Source of the DNA: Methanolobus sp.
Lineage (GTDB): Archaea > Halobacteriota > Methanosarcinia > Methanosarcinales > Methanosarcinaceae
DNA length: 64,000 nucleotides
Assembly (NCBI GenBank): GCA_029762595.1
Contig: JARVGJ010000010.1
Span: forward strand, 1-64,000
Direction of reading: 5' to 3'
The notes beneath the pieces were generated by a model. That model made no database searches and was not told the DNA's origin. It worked only from the letters and a program-made list of their open reading frames with translations. Positions 8,411-16,967 of this stretch are shown here, one piece after another. Each line of letters opens with the position of its first letter. Position 1 is the stretch's first letter. The position numbers and the translations under genes are program-made.

Positions 8411-11400
8411 TCAGGGATTTTCCCTGGAGACACATATTGTTATCTGACTGTCTCCAAGTTGCCCCATTGAACAACGCATCTCAACAGAAATAACCTCTCC
8501 GGAAGATGCCTCAAAAGGTATCCTGCAAACATTTGAACGGCCATTAAGAATCTCTTTGAGAACAGACGCTGCCTCAAGGAATTTTTTCTGTGGATAGAGA
8601 TTAAGCAGATTAACACCTGTAAGTTCATCTTCTGTGTATCCTAGTCTTTTACATGAATACGGATTTGCATAAAGTATACACCCATCCGTGTCAAGCATGA
8701 AAACAAGTTCTTCCATGTACTCAAATATAACCTGCAGATTCCTTATGTTCTTTTGAACATCTGCCTGCTCACGCATGCGACCGATCACAGGACCTATCTG
8801 AGAAGAGATAGCTTCCAGTGAATCCCGGACTTCAAAAGGAACCTCGTAAGCACTATGTGATGCAAGCATCAATATTGCCACAAGCTCCATTCCATACCTG
8901 ATGGGTATCAAAGCCGTGGCTTCAAGCCTCTCATAGCTTGATCTTTCACCAGGTATCATTGCAGTCAGTTCATAATATCGTGTGTAAAGAGGGTATTCAG
9001 TCTTAAAAAGGCGGGCATTAATGGACCTGCCACTGTAGTGCCTTGTGCTTTTAATAAAATCAGAAGAAAGGCCGGAATGAGCGACGATGTTCATGTCACC
9101 GGTATCCCCGTCAACCAGATAAAGAGCACCACAATCAAGATTTTCCATGCTGGCTGTCAGCTCTACAAGCTGAGAGAACATATCCCCAACATCACCAAGC
9201 GGACTTAATAACATACCCATATCAGAGCCAATCTGCATAAAATTCTTGACATTCTTCCGTTCAGTAATATCAACAATAATGCCCTGTATGTAATGAACAT
9301 TCCCTTCATGATCCCGCTTTATTACAGATCTTTCATCCACCCACCGGATCTCGCCGGACTTTGTGAGTATACGATATTCAAACGAAAGGTTATCGTTCCC
9401 TGAAAACGTATCATACTCCATGGTGAGCCTTTCCATATCCGACGGATGCACAATATCACCATAAAGCAGTTCACCTGAAATAAAAACAGTCGCATCATAA
9501 CCAAACTGGGATATATTCTCTGAGACAAAATCCACTTTCCAGCCCTCATCAGGTCTCCAGAAGAAGACAACTGCAGGACTGCTTTTTATGACAGTTTCCA
9601 GGACTTTCTGGACCTCAATAAGTTCAAGTAGTTCCTTTTCTTTATGTTTCTGCTCTGTAATGTCCCTTATAATAGCCATTATTGCAGGTCTGCCTTCATG
9701 TTCTATGATCGAGGAGCTGATTTCTGCAGGAGTATTAGTTCCATTCCTTGAGACCAGTTCGATCTCATGCTTAAACGAAGCTTTACGGTTCTTATCAAGG
9801 CTTCTCCTGAACTTGTTCATTACAAGGCGCTTGTATTCTATTGACAGGAAATCTCCAAATGGCCTTCGTATGATTTGCATCCTTGAAAAACCTGTTATTT
9901 CACAGAACTTCATATTGGCAAAAATGAGCAGATCATCCTGAACTATGATAATCCCATCATTTCCCTCCTCTACAAGTGTGGAGTACTTTTTCTCGGAAGC
10001 CTTTAGTTCTGCTTCCGCCTTTTTCCTGTCAGAGATATCCCTGACAGCCATCATAACGCAGGGTTTTTCCTCATATACTATAAAAGAAAGGCTGATCTCC
10101 GCCGGGAATATCTCACCATCCTTTGTAAGAAACTCTATGTCATGATTGCGACGAATACTAAGACGATCTTTGAGCACTTTTTTGACACGTTTACCTACCA
10201 TGCGCTGATAATCCACAGGCACATGGTCAGTAAAAAGACTGCCAAGCAATTCTTCCTTTGAATATCCTATCAATTCCGAGAACTTGGAATTTGAAAACCT
10301 GAACATCCCATCCAGAAGAATGATTATACCGTCATTGCCTTTTTCAACAAGTGTGGAATATTTCTCCTCGGAAGCTTTAAGTTCAGCCTCTGCTTTCTTT
10401 CTTACCGATATGTCCCTGACAGCCATCATTACAGAAGGGCTGTTTTGATATAATATATATGAAAGACTTATCTCTGCGAAGAATCTGCTATCATCTTTTG
10501 TGAAAAATTCTACTTCATCATTTCTCTTGAGACTGCTTTTATCTTTCAGTACCTTTTTGATACGTTTACCTACCATACGATGATATTCCATTGGCAGATG
10601 AACAAAGAGGTCCTGCCTATCGAGTTCATCCTTTTTAAACCCGGTCATAAGACCGAATTTGGAATTTGTAAAGCGCAGCATACCATCCTGGATGATAACA
10701 AGGCCATCATTGCCTTTTTCCACAAGTGTGGAATACTTCTCCTCTGATGCTTTTAGCAGGGATTCGGCTTCTCTTTGAACAGTGATATCCTCCATGGAAA
10801 GAAGGATGCAACGATCTTCATTTTCTGCTGCATCAAGTCTCTGTGCACTGAGGCACAATACCCTGCTGCCAGCACCTTCCATATCAAAAGCAATTTCAAG
10901 TCTCTCAGAAGAAGTGTTGCCTTTCAGTCTCTCTTCAAGGAAATTCCTCAAGCGGGACATATTGTCATTGGTTTGATAAAGATCAAAGAAAAAGGATCCT
11001 TGCGCATCTGCCGGATTAATGCCAAAAAGCTCATAAAAGTATCTGTTGGCATAGATTACATGGAATTTGCGGTCCAGCACCAAAAGTGGGTTCTGGAGCT
11101 TATCGACTATTTTTTTGCAGTAATCGTCTTTCACATCACTGACTTTTCCGTTTCCAGGGTTGTCTTCCACAAAGACAAGTCCGTGGATCAGATCAAAGCC
11201 TTCCTGTGGAATTCTGAAGGTCCTTTCTGTTACATTTAAAATACGGCCTTCTTTTGACAGGATCCTGTATCCGGATGAAAAATATCTATTTTCAGGCTCA
11301 GATATGAAACAGGCAAAATCCTTCTCAAGTTCCTGAAGATCATCAGGATGAACAATATCCGGATATGTCAGCTCACCTGAAATAAAATCCCCGGGCAAAT

Positions 11401-11473
11401 AACCTAAAAGAGAGATCTCTTCTGAAACCGATATCAATGGCCTTTTTACCTTGTCTGTCCATAGAAAAGACAT
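8411..11473 (-). CDS. Multi-PAS/GAF sensor protein without output domain
   Basis: A 1020-residue soluble protein made of seven PAS/PAC units (roughly residues 1-105, 118-238, 243-360, 363-480, 484-605, 618-740, 898-1018) with one GAF domain (about 752-893). Three central PAS units begin with near-identical linkers (KASEEKYSTLVEKGNDG and variants), so they arose by tandem duplication. No histidine kinase, receiver, GGDEF or DNA-binding domain follows; the protein ends inside the last PAS. There is no membrane segment. It lies between mtaCB and a second mtaC, all on the minus strand, suggesting but not proving a link to methanol metabolism. The ATG at 11473 has no close ribosome site. The in-frame codons before it, back to a TAA near 11557, read like another PAS linker (LKAEELRSAGN), so the gene may be 5'-truncated. 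Confidence 0.88.
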   Translation of the reverse strand: MSFLWTDKVKRPLISVSEEISLLGYLPGDFISGELTYPDIVHPDDLQELEKDFACFISEPENRYFSSGYRILSKEGRILNVTERTFRIPQEGFDLIHGLVFVEDNPGNGKVSDVKDDYCKKIVDKLQNPLLVLDRKFHVIYANRYFYELFGINPADAQGSFFFDLYQTNDNMSRLRNFLEERLKGNTSSERLEIAFDMEGAGSRVLCLSAQRLDAAENEDRCILLSMEDITVQREAESLLKASEEKYSTLVEKGNDGLVIIQDGMLRFTNSKFGLMTGFKKDELDRQDLFVHLPMEYHRMVGKRIKKVLKDKSSLKRNDEVEFFTKDDSRFFAEISLSYILYQNSPSVMMAVRDISVRKKAEAELKASEEKYSTLVEKGNDGIIILLDGMFRFSNSKFSELIGYSKEELLGSLFTDHVPVDYQRMVGKRVKKVLKDRLSIRRNHDIEFLTKDGEIFPAEISLSFIVYEEKPCVMMAVRDISDRKKAEAELKASEKKYSTLVEEGNDGIIIVQDDLLIFANMKFCEITGFSRMQIIRRPFGDFLSIEYKRLVMNKFRRSLDKNRKASFKHEIELVSRNGTNTPAEISSSIIEHEGRPAIMAIIRDITEQKHKEKELLELIEVQKVLETVIKSSPAVVFFWRPDEGWKVDFVSENISQFGYDATVFISGELLYGDIVHPSDMERLTMEYDTFSGNDNLSFEYRILTKSGEIRWVDERSVIKRDHEGNVHYIQGIIVDITERKNVKNFMQIGSDMGMLLSPLGDVGDMFSQLVELTASMENLDCGALYLVDGDTGDMNIVAHSGLSSDFIKSTRHYSGRSINARLFKTEYPLYTRYYELTAMIPGERSSYERLEATALIPIRYGMELVAILMLASHSAYEVPFEVRDSLEAISSQIGPVIGRMREQADVQKNIRNLQVIFEYMEELVFMLDTDGCILYANPYSCKRLGYTEDELTGVNLLNLYPQKKFLEAASVLKEILNGRSNVCRIPFEASSGEVISVEMRCSMGQLGDSQITICVSRENP

Positions 11474-11842
11474 GACATTTCCGGCAGATCTGAGCTCCTC
11501 AGCCTTAAGGCATGAAATATGTCTGGTTTCCAGTGGATCTTTGCAGCTGATTATCTGGCCTCCCGTTCAATTATTATCATGCACTTAGGACATAAAGTGT
11601 ATTTATTATATAATTACAGATGTAAATCTGTAAATATCATATATGATTATATGAAAGACATATCATTACACACATTCTCAGGCAACCGGGCAAAAAAGGA
11701 GACATTAAATAGATTAAAAGTACAGATTAATATCTGGCTCTCATCTGAATTTCGTACTTCCTTTAATCCAATCTACACAAGAGGAACATATAATCTTTAG
11801 GTGTGAGCCACCTGTCCATTTCCTTCATTGTTTCTGCAAACC
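11474..11842. other. Intergenic upstream of the PAS sensor
   Basis: A 369-base gap. The first 85 bases (11474-11555), read on the minus strand in frame with the sensor, look coding (H-A-L-K-A-E-E-L-R-S-A-G-N) but have no ATG, GTG or TTG before a stop. The remainder is AT-rich and non-coding in appearance. A short palindromic stretch, attacagatgtaaatctgtaaat, lies near 11612. Confidence 0.5.
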
Positions 11843-12607
11843 TCAATGCATATGGAACAGTTCCCTTAATTCCTCAATACTCTTCTTCTTGAGTATGAGA
11901 TCTGCGATCTTTGGCACCTGTGCAGCATCCTCACAATAGATACCCAGTTGGTAATTCATCACAAAGTCCTGCGTTACCGCACCACCTCCACATATGAATG
12001 GTATCTTTATGTTATTCTCAAGTAAACGGTTATTGACTTCCATAAAAGAATACATTGTCGTAGTCATCAGGGAAGTACCTGTAAGCATGATAGGCCTGTA
12101 TCTTAGCACAGCCTGGATAACTTCATCCGTTGGTACATCACTTCCCAGATCTATGACATCATATCCGTTGGATCTTAAAAGGACCGTTAATATTTTCTTT
12201 CCGATGTCATGAATATCCCCTTCTACAACATAGGAAACAACCGTTCCCTTGTATTCATGGCTCTTCCCTGATATCTGTTTACAGTATTCGATCCCATCAC
12301 TCATTGCATGGGATGAAATTATCACATCTGGCAGGAACAGAAGTCCGTCATCGTATAACTGGGACACTATATCCATTCCGGCCATCAGAGCATCATCTAT
12401 AAGGGAAATTGGATCCCTTCCTGCCTCAACTGCATCTTTAAGGGCAGCTATGACCTCATCTTCATCACCTTCAAAGACTGCCTCTACTACATTGCGCAGG
12501 AGGATGTCCGGAGGAAAAAGATCTCTTGCTACTTCATCCGCAGAGAGTTCACTCTCTAGTTTGACGTTGTACCTGACAAGGATACCTGTTGGATCTATAT
12601 CCAGCAT
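11843..12607 (-). CDS. Second MtaC-type corrinoid protein, no adjacent MtaB
   Basis: 254 residues, the same length as the MtaC at 7010-7774 and alignable end to end. It has the helical cap, the cobalt-ligand motif GDIHDIGKK (again His133), TGTSLMTTT and a GGGA turn. All cobalamin-binding features are intact, so it should bind corrinoid. No mtaB-type partner lies beside it. It sits alone behind its own upstream region, with AGGAGG-type sequence (aggaggctca, minus strand) before the ATG. It could serve the nearby MtaB, serve another MtaB elsewhere, or have a sensing role with the PAS protein. The conserved length argues against decay. Confidence 0.93.
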   Translation of the reverse strand: MLDIDPTGILVRYNVKLESELSADEVARDLFPPDILLRNVVEAVFEGDEDEVIAALKDAVEAGRDPISLIDDALMAGMDIVSQLYDDGLLFLPDVIISSHAMSDGIEYCKQISGKSHEYKGTVVSYVVEGDIHDIGKKILTVLLRSNGYDVIDLGSDVPTDEVIQAVLRYRPIMLTGTSLMTTTMYSFMEVNNRLLENNIKIPFICGGGAVTQDFVMNYQLGIYCEDAAQVPKIADLILKKKSIEELRELFHMH

Positions 12608-12807
12608 TGAGCCTCCTTAAACGGGGTTGCGTTTTACGTACTGTGCCTGTCTGTTTACTGTTAATGGATTAGACGCAATAATTGATATTATATGCACATT
12701 TACTGACGGCTAGCTTTAGTGCAAATCTGCTATGTAAAGCTGACGTTAGGACAAAAGATAAAATAGAAAAATCATGACAGTTTTCTACAATGATTTACCA
12801 TCAGGAC

Positions 12808-13176
12808 TCAATCCTCATTCCCGGCATCTTCCCACAGGCCAAAAAGATTTCCCTCGGTATCCAGACAGATAGCAAGATAACCCCAGCCCGGAACAGGCAT
12901 CTGGTTTATCACTTTGCCCCCGGCTTTTTCTATCTTATCGGAGTATTCTTTTATAGATGGGACCCCGATATAGCCGGCAATCCTCTGCTCTGGCTCACCA
13001 CGCAGACCCATTCCGCCACCTACCCCCTTTTCACCATCTATACCTGCCGTTTCAAAGAGATAATAGTCCATTTCAGGAGATGGTTTTTCAAATTTCCAGT
13101 CAAAAATGGAAGAATAGAACTTCTTTGCACGTTCAAGATCATCTGTTGGTATATCCATGTGAACAAATGTTGGCAT
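12808..13176 (-). CDS. VOC (glyoxalase/bleomycin-resistance fold) protein
   Basis: A 122-residue single VOC domain with the usual opening (FVHMDIPTDDLERAKKFYSSIF), a mid-protein VGGGMG loop and a closing acidic metal ligand region (LDTEGNLFGLWE). It belongs to the small glyoxalase-like proteins of unknown substrate. A GGGGGT ribosome site precedes the ATG. It stands alone, with its start facing the DMT transporter gene. Function beyond the fold cannot be stated. Confidence 0.85.
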   Translation of the reverse strand: MPTFVHMDIPTDDLERAKKFYSSIFDWKFEKPSPEMDYYLFETAGIDGEKGVGGGMGLRGEPEQRIAGYIGVPSIKEYSDKIEKAGGKVINQMPVPGWGYLAICLDTEGNLFGLWEDAGNED

Positions 13177-13287
13177 TTATAACCCCCGGAAAATATAGGG
13201 CTGAAAACTATTAATCATTTTGCTTGATCACTTTGCTTGCAGCAATGCACCAAATCCTTTATAGTCTATTCTGCCATTGCAAATCTG

Positions 13288-14199
13288 ATGAACCCGGGAT
13301 CTAAAAAACCATATGTGGAACTTATTACGGGTTCTGTGCTGTTTGGTTTGATGGGTGTTTTCGTTTTCTATCTCCAGGACATACCTACGGGCCCTCTGAT
13401 ATTCTATAAACAGCTTTTCGGTATTATTGCATTGTTTCTCTTCATGGTGATCACAGGAAAGCTGTCCAGGATAATTCCGCGCAAAAAAAAAAGATATCTT
13501 TTGCTGCTTGGCATAATTAACACCACAACACTTTTCGCATACCTTGTATGCATAAGGTATACCAGTTTTTCAGTTGCAATACTTATGCTTTATACGGCAC
13601 CAATGTATGTTACCCTGCTTTCACCAATGATACTCAAAGAAAGCATCAGGCGAAACGGGATAATTGCCCTGGTGCTCTCTCTTATCGGTCTTTTGTTCAT
13701 TGTAGACATAAACAATATAGCTGCAGGACAGATGATTGGAAGCTGGTACCTGATAGGAGTTGCAGCAGGAATACTATCGGGTTTTTCTTTTGGAAGCTCT
13801 ATTGTAGTTGTTCGTTATGTGAAAGACGAATATACAGGCATGACCCTGATATTCTGGTATACACTGATAGGTGTCATACTGCTCCTGCCCTTTGCCGGAG
13901 GAGTGCCGGTCCAGGTATTTGCAGACAATCTTAGCATGCTTGTATTGTTCGGTGTTGTAAATACCACAATGGCTGCACTATTGTTCATAAACGGCATCTC
14001 ACAGATAGAAGCACAGAAAGGAAGCATACTGGCATTGATAGAACCGGTAAGTGGTATCTTTTTTGATTACACCATTCTGCAAACACCGCTAATAGCCAAC
14101 ACCATAATAGGATGTATATTCATTTTACTTGGTGCCTACATTGCCATAACAGAAAAGAGTCCCCGCAGATTCGGAAAGTATTTCCGTGTTCAGGTATGA
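13288..14199 (+). CDS. EamA/DMT-family transporter
   Basis: About 303 residues with ten hydrophobic helices arranged as two EamA repeats (approximately 10-140 and 155-295), typical of drug/metabolite transporters; the exported or imported compound is unknown. The frame is open from a TTG at 13237, but the ATG at 13288 is preferred. It begins the family-like sequence (MNPGSKKPYVELITG), and a TATA-like box (cctttatag) about 25 bases upstream suggests a leaderless mRNA. There is no operon partner. Confidence 0.88.
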   Translation: MNPGSKKPYVELITGSVLFGLMGVFVFYLQDIPTGPLIFYKQLFGIIALFLFMVITGKLSRIIPRKKKRYLLLLGIINTTTLFAYLVCIRYTSFSVAILMLYTAPMYVTLLSPMILKESIRRNGIIALVLSLIGLLFIVDINNIAAGQMIGSWYLIGVAAGILSGFSFGSSIVVVRYVKDEYTGMTLIFWYTLIGVILLLPFAGGVPVQVFADNLSMLVLFGVVNTTMAALLFINGISQIEAQKGSILALIEPVSGIFFDYTILQTPLIANTIIGCIFILLGAYIAITEKSPRRFGKYFRVQV

Positions 14200-14366
14200 T
14201 GCATATCTTAAAGGATTCTTTTTTATCTTCAAAGAGTTGTTCTTCCATAAGAGGAATAATTAATTATATATAGACATTTTAACATGTTTTTAAGTATCTG
14301 CCATTCAATATAAGTGACTGGTGCAGAATTAACAGTGTTAACTATAGAACACGTGGAGACAATATT

Positions 14367-14702
14367 ATGAGGATGCTTGAAGAGTTCTTCCCTGAATTTA
14401 CTGAGAAACTTGATGAGATCGATGAAATGTATGCCCAAAAAAGGCCAATAGATGAAAAAACATATCAATTCCTGTGTTTTTCCCTTTCAATCAAAGCCAG
14501 GTCAAAACCATGCGTACTTAAACACTTTAAAGGTGCACTTGAGGCAGGTGCCACAGTAAAAGAACTTTCGTATATACTTGCACTCACAATGAGAGAAGCA
14601 GCAGGAGCCGATGACTGCTGGACACATGATGTTCTGGGTGACTGGAAAGAGATCCTGAAAGGAAACGTATGCTGCAGTTGTGCCGGTGATGATGAGAAAT
14701 AA
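14367..14702 (+). CDS. Carboxymuconolactone decarboxylase/AhpD-like protein
   Basis: A 111-residue helical protein of the CMD/AhpD superfamily: a helix pair around SIKARSKPCVLKHFKGALEAGAT, then ELSYILALTMREAAGA. In AhpD the active site is CxxCxxxH; here only the second Cys and the His remain (S-K-P-C-V-L-K-H). The C terminus carries CCSC, which may supply other thiols or bind metal. It is probably a small redox or structural protein; the substrate is unknown. A GTGGAG site lies upstream of the ATG. Confidence 0.8.
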   Translation: MRMLEEFFPEFTEKLDEIDEMYAQKRPIDEKTYQFLCFSLSIKARSKPCVLKHFKGALEAGATVKELSYILALTMREAAGADDCWTHDVLGDWKEILKGNVCCSCAGDDEK

Positions 14703-15018
14703 AATCGCTTAAAAGAATAGCGATTGTTTTTATATACATAATCCGTAAAATAAATAAAAATATTAATATATAAATTATACAATAGAATTCTCTTATCCTA
14801 TAAACTAAACTAAACTAAGTTTGAATATCAGGTAACTTAAATGCAATAATGGCAATTACGTCAGGGACATAAAAAAAAAGCCCGGTGATATCCGGAATAC
14901 ATTCCAGTTACCTGAGTACTATATATCATATATCTTAAGTCTAAAAACAGGCACTGATATGAAGATAACCCTGCAGAGCATCTTAATATTCTCAATGAAA
15001 ATCAGTAATTGGGATTAG
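14703..15018. other. Intergenic, AT-rich
   Basis: 316 bases between convergent genes. It contains TATA-like runs and an oligo-A tract (about 14870-14879) followed by gcccggtgatatccgg, a weak hairpin. There is no supportable gene. Confidence 0.4.
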
Positions 15019-15351
15019 TCATTCTATCTCTTCGATAATTATTGGGATTTCTGCAATTTTCATTGCCAGACCCTTTGATATCTTTTCGTTTTCCACCCAG
15101 TATGCATTCATCACAGTTGGAGGAACATAACAATTATCGCATATCTCCTTCTTCATGCTCTTTACCAGCAGTTCATAGTAAGGGATAGTCTGCTGGGACA
15201 TTTCCACGTTCGGGAGATCAAAATCACAACCCCATTCTTGTAATTGCTGACAGTCCGTTTCAATATGGACATGTGTTTTCCTACCGTTGGAAACAGCTGT
15301 CACGAGGCTTTTATGCCCACATAACTGATTTACTGACATTGTTACAACCAT
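15019..15351 (-). CDS. Small cysteine protein, paralogue 1 of 4
   Basis: 110 residues. It shares a pattern with the three neighbours: an N-terminal QLCG box, a strand-rich middle with a Cys in IETDCQQL, a CDNCYVPP box and a C-terminal E-x-x-x-x-SKGLA stretch. The architecture (S-x-C-G-F, D-T-x-C, C-x-V-P-x-x-V, E-x-G/E) resembles a small Methanosarcinales family of unknown function (DUF6951-like, from memory). Four conserved Cys could bind a metal or cofactor. There is no signal peptide. GAGGAT precedes the ATG. It is transcribed together with paralogue 2 (33-base gap). Confidence 0.75.
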   Translation of the reverse strand: MVVTMSVNQLCGHKSLVTAVSNGRKTHVHIETDCQQLQEWGCDFDLPNVEMSQQTIPYYELLVKSMKKEICDNCYVPPTVMNAYWVENEKISKGLAMKIAEIPIIIEEIE

Positions 15352-15384
15352 GTCTTATCCTCTTTAACTCCCCTATTACCAGGA

Positions 15385-15726
15385 TTAACTGATCTCTTCA
15401 AACTTGATACTTATGGTTCTATACTCCGTTGCAATATCTTTGGGAATCTTTTCATTCTCTATCCAGAATGCATTCATGACTGTTGGAGGTACATAGCAAT
15501 TACTGCATATGGAATACATTTCCCGTTTCCTGTTAAGCAGGTCAAAAGATACATCCCTGTTCATCAGATCGATTTTTGGGATATTGAATTCGTTACCCCA
15601 TTTTTTAATTTTCTCACAGGTCGTATTCACAAAAATACGCGTATTTTTCCCTTCCTGCTGAGCTAATACGGTTGTCCTGTTCCTGCATATATTTTCCAGC
15701 GAAATGATAACTGTCACCACTACCAC
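15385..15726 (-). CDS. Small cysteine protein, paralogue 2 of 4
   Basis: Aligns with paralogue 1 through most of its length: Cys in ENICRN, Cys in VNTTCEKI, the shared box CSNCYVPPTVMNAFWIENEK, then a closing amphipathic strand. The frame is open to an ATG at 15750, but alignment with the paralogue places the start at one of a cluster of GTG codons (15726, 15720 or 15717). GGGTGG-like sequence overlaps them, so the exact start is uncertain. It is first in a two-gene minus-strand unit. Function unknown. Confidence 0.72.
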   Translation of the reverse strand: MVVVTVIISLENICRNRTTVLAQQEGKNTRIFVNTTCEKIKKWGNEFNIPKIDLMNRDVSFDLLNRKREMYSICSNCYVPPTVMNAFWIENEKIPKDIATEYRTISIKFEEIS

Positions 15727-15848
15727 CCATTTCCCGATTGGGCCAATCAATCTGCATGAAGGAAAACTTACTGCTCAAAAGTCCTGATCTGTCCGGAAGC
15801 ATCAGCTGGCAAGTGAACCAAATTGTGCAATGTATAATAGATATTGAA

Positions 15849-15966
15849 TTACGAATTTACTTAAACTTGCTGATTGGACTTTGCTTCTACTTAATAACAG
15901 AACTGCTGAAAATAAGACATTTACGAATTTAGACACAACGGTTTAAAGTCACCCTGACACAACGGT
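15849..15966. repeat. Phased direct repeats upstream of the second small-Cys pair
   Basis: gacacaacggt occurs at 15932-15942 and 15956-15966 (24 bases apart). ttacgaattta occurs at 15849-15859 and 15921-15931 (72 bases apart, three times 24). They lie in the divergent promoter region between paralogues 2 and 3. Regular spacing close to two helical turns suggests operator sites; this is inference. Confidence 0.5.
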
Positions 15967-16017
15967 GTAATCGATAACTATAATTAATAATACATTAAAA
16001 CATGAGAAGGAAACAGT

Positions 16018-16338
16018 ATGCCATCTGAAGTAAATGTGAATTCAGCAATATGCGGATTTAAACACAGTATCACCGGTCGTCTTGAAGGAAAGAATATCAT
16101 CACGGATATAGATACTAATTGCAGCAAAGTAGCCAAGATATCGCATATGGAAATACCAAAGAAAGAAATAATGAATATAAAAGAAAATTATGTGATGGAC
16201 CAGGCAAAAGATAGTTGTTGTGCAACATGTATTGTACCTGCAGGTGTGTTGCATGTATGTAATATGGAACGTGGAATGCTTTCAAAGACGCTGGCAAAGC
16301 AATCAGAAAGAGTGAGTATTGAATTCAATGAGAAATGA
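16018..16338 (+). CDS. Small cysteine protein, paralogue 3 of 4
   Basis: 106 residues, very similar to paralogue 4: SAICGFKH, D-T-N-C, a Cys cluster DSCCATCIVPAGVLHVC, then ERGMLSK. It has one or two more Cys than paralogues 1 and 2. It is soluble. AAGGAA lies upstream of the ATG. The stop overlaps the short leader of paralogue 4, so the two are co-translated. Function unknown; the conserved Cys suggest metal or cluster binding. Confidence 0.78.
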   Translation: MPSEVNVNSAICGFKHSITGRLEGKNIITDIDTNCSKVAKISHMEIPKKEIMNIKENYVMDQAKDSCCATCIVPAGVLHVCNMERGMLSKTLAKQSERVSIEFNEK

Positions 16339-16346
16339 GGAATAAT

Positions 16347-16670
16347 ATGACAACAACAGTAAGAGTAAATTCATCTGTCTGTGGTTTTACGCATAAGATT
16401 ACAGGAAAATTAGATGGAAAGAACATAATTATCGACATCGATACACCCTGTCAGAAAATAAAGGCTATGGAGCATATGGAAATCCCTATGATGGAAACCC
16501 TGGATATAAAAGATAATTTCGTCATGGATAAGGCAAAAGAAGCACAGTGTACTCCTATCTGCCTGGTGCCTGCCGGAGTGCTTCATGTATGTCGCATGGA
16601 AACAGGCATGCTATCTAAAAGCCTGTCAAAAAAATCAGAGCGGGTAAGCATTGAGTTTGATGAAGTCTGA
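16347..16670 (+). CDS. Small cysteine protein, paralogue 4 of 4
   Basis: 107 residues from ATG 16347, chosen because GAGG lies nine bases upstream and because MTTTVRVNSSVCGF then aligns with MPSEVNVNSAICGF of paralogue 3; four codons to an earlier ATG at 16335 are possible. Conserved boxes: SSVCGFTH, DTPC, CTPICLVPAGVLHVC, ETGMLSK. It begins within nine bases of the previous stop. Function unknown. Confidence 0.78.
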   Translation: MTTTVRVNSSVCGFTHKITGKLDGKNIIIDIDTPCQKIKAMEHMEIPMMETLDIKDNFVMDKAKEAQCTPICLVPAGVLHVCRMETGMLSKSLSKKSERVSIEFDEV

Positions 16671-16967
16671 AAGACAGAACAAAAACACAGATTCATCAGA
16701 TAAATGACTCTGGAATCAAGCATAATTAAAAGGAACCAAACCGATTTGCCATTATGTGTAAATAATCGGTGATCAACTGGTTTCACATAAGGTTCTTCTT
16801 CTTTTTCGTTTCACAATTTATTTCATTTATTTCATGTGTTCCTCAAATTCGTATTATATCGACCATTAAGGGTCACTTATCCAATGATAACTGCAAGCTC
16901 ATTAGTAGTCAAATAAACGCGTATATAGTGGGAAAACAATAGTTAATATATAATAGTACCAGAGGAG

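Noticed and set aside
10775-11239. 154-codon plus-strand frame inside the PAS sensor gene
   Set aside because: Opposite-strand shadow of a well supported coding region; no domain and no start signals.
11519-11800. Open frame of 93 codons on the plus strand upstream of the PAS sensor
   Set aside because: No ribosome site, low-complexity composition and no family-like sequence; lies across AT-rich promoter DNA.
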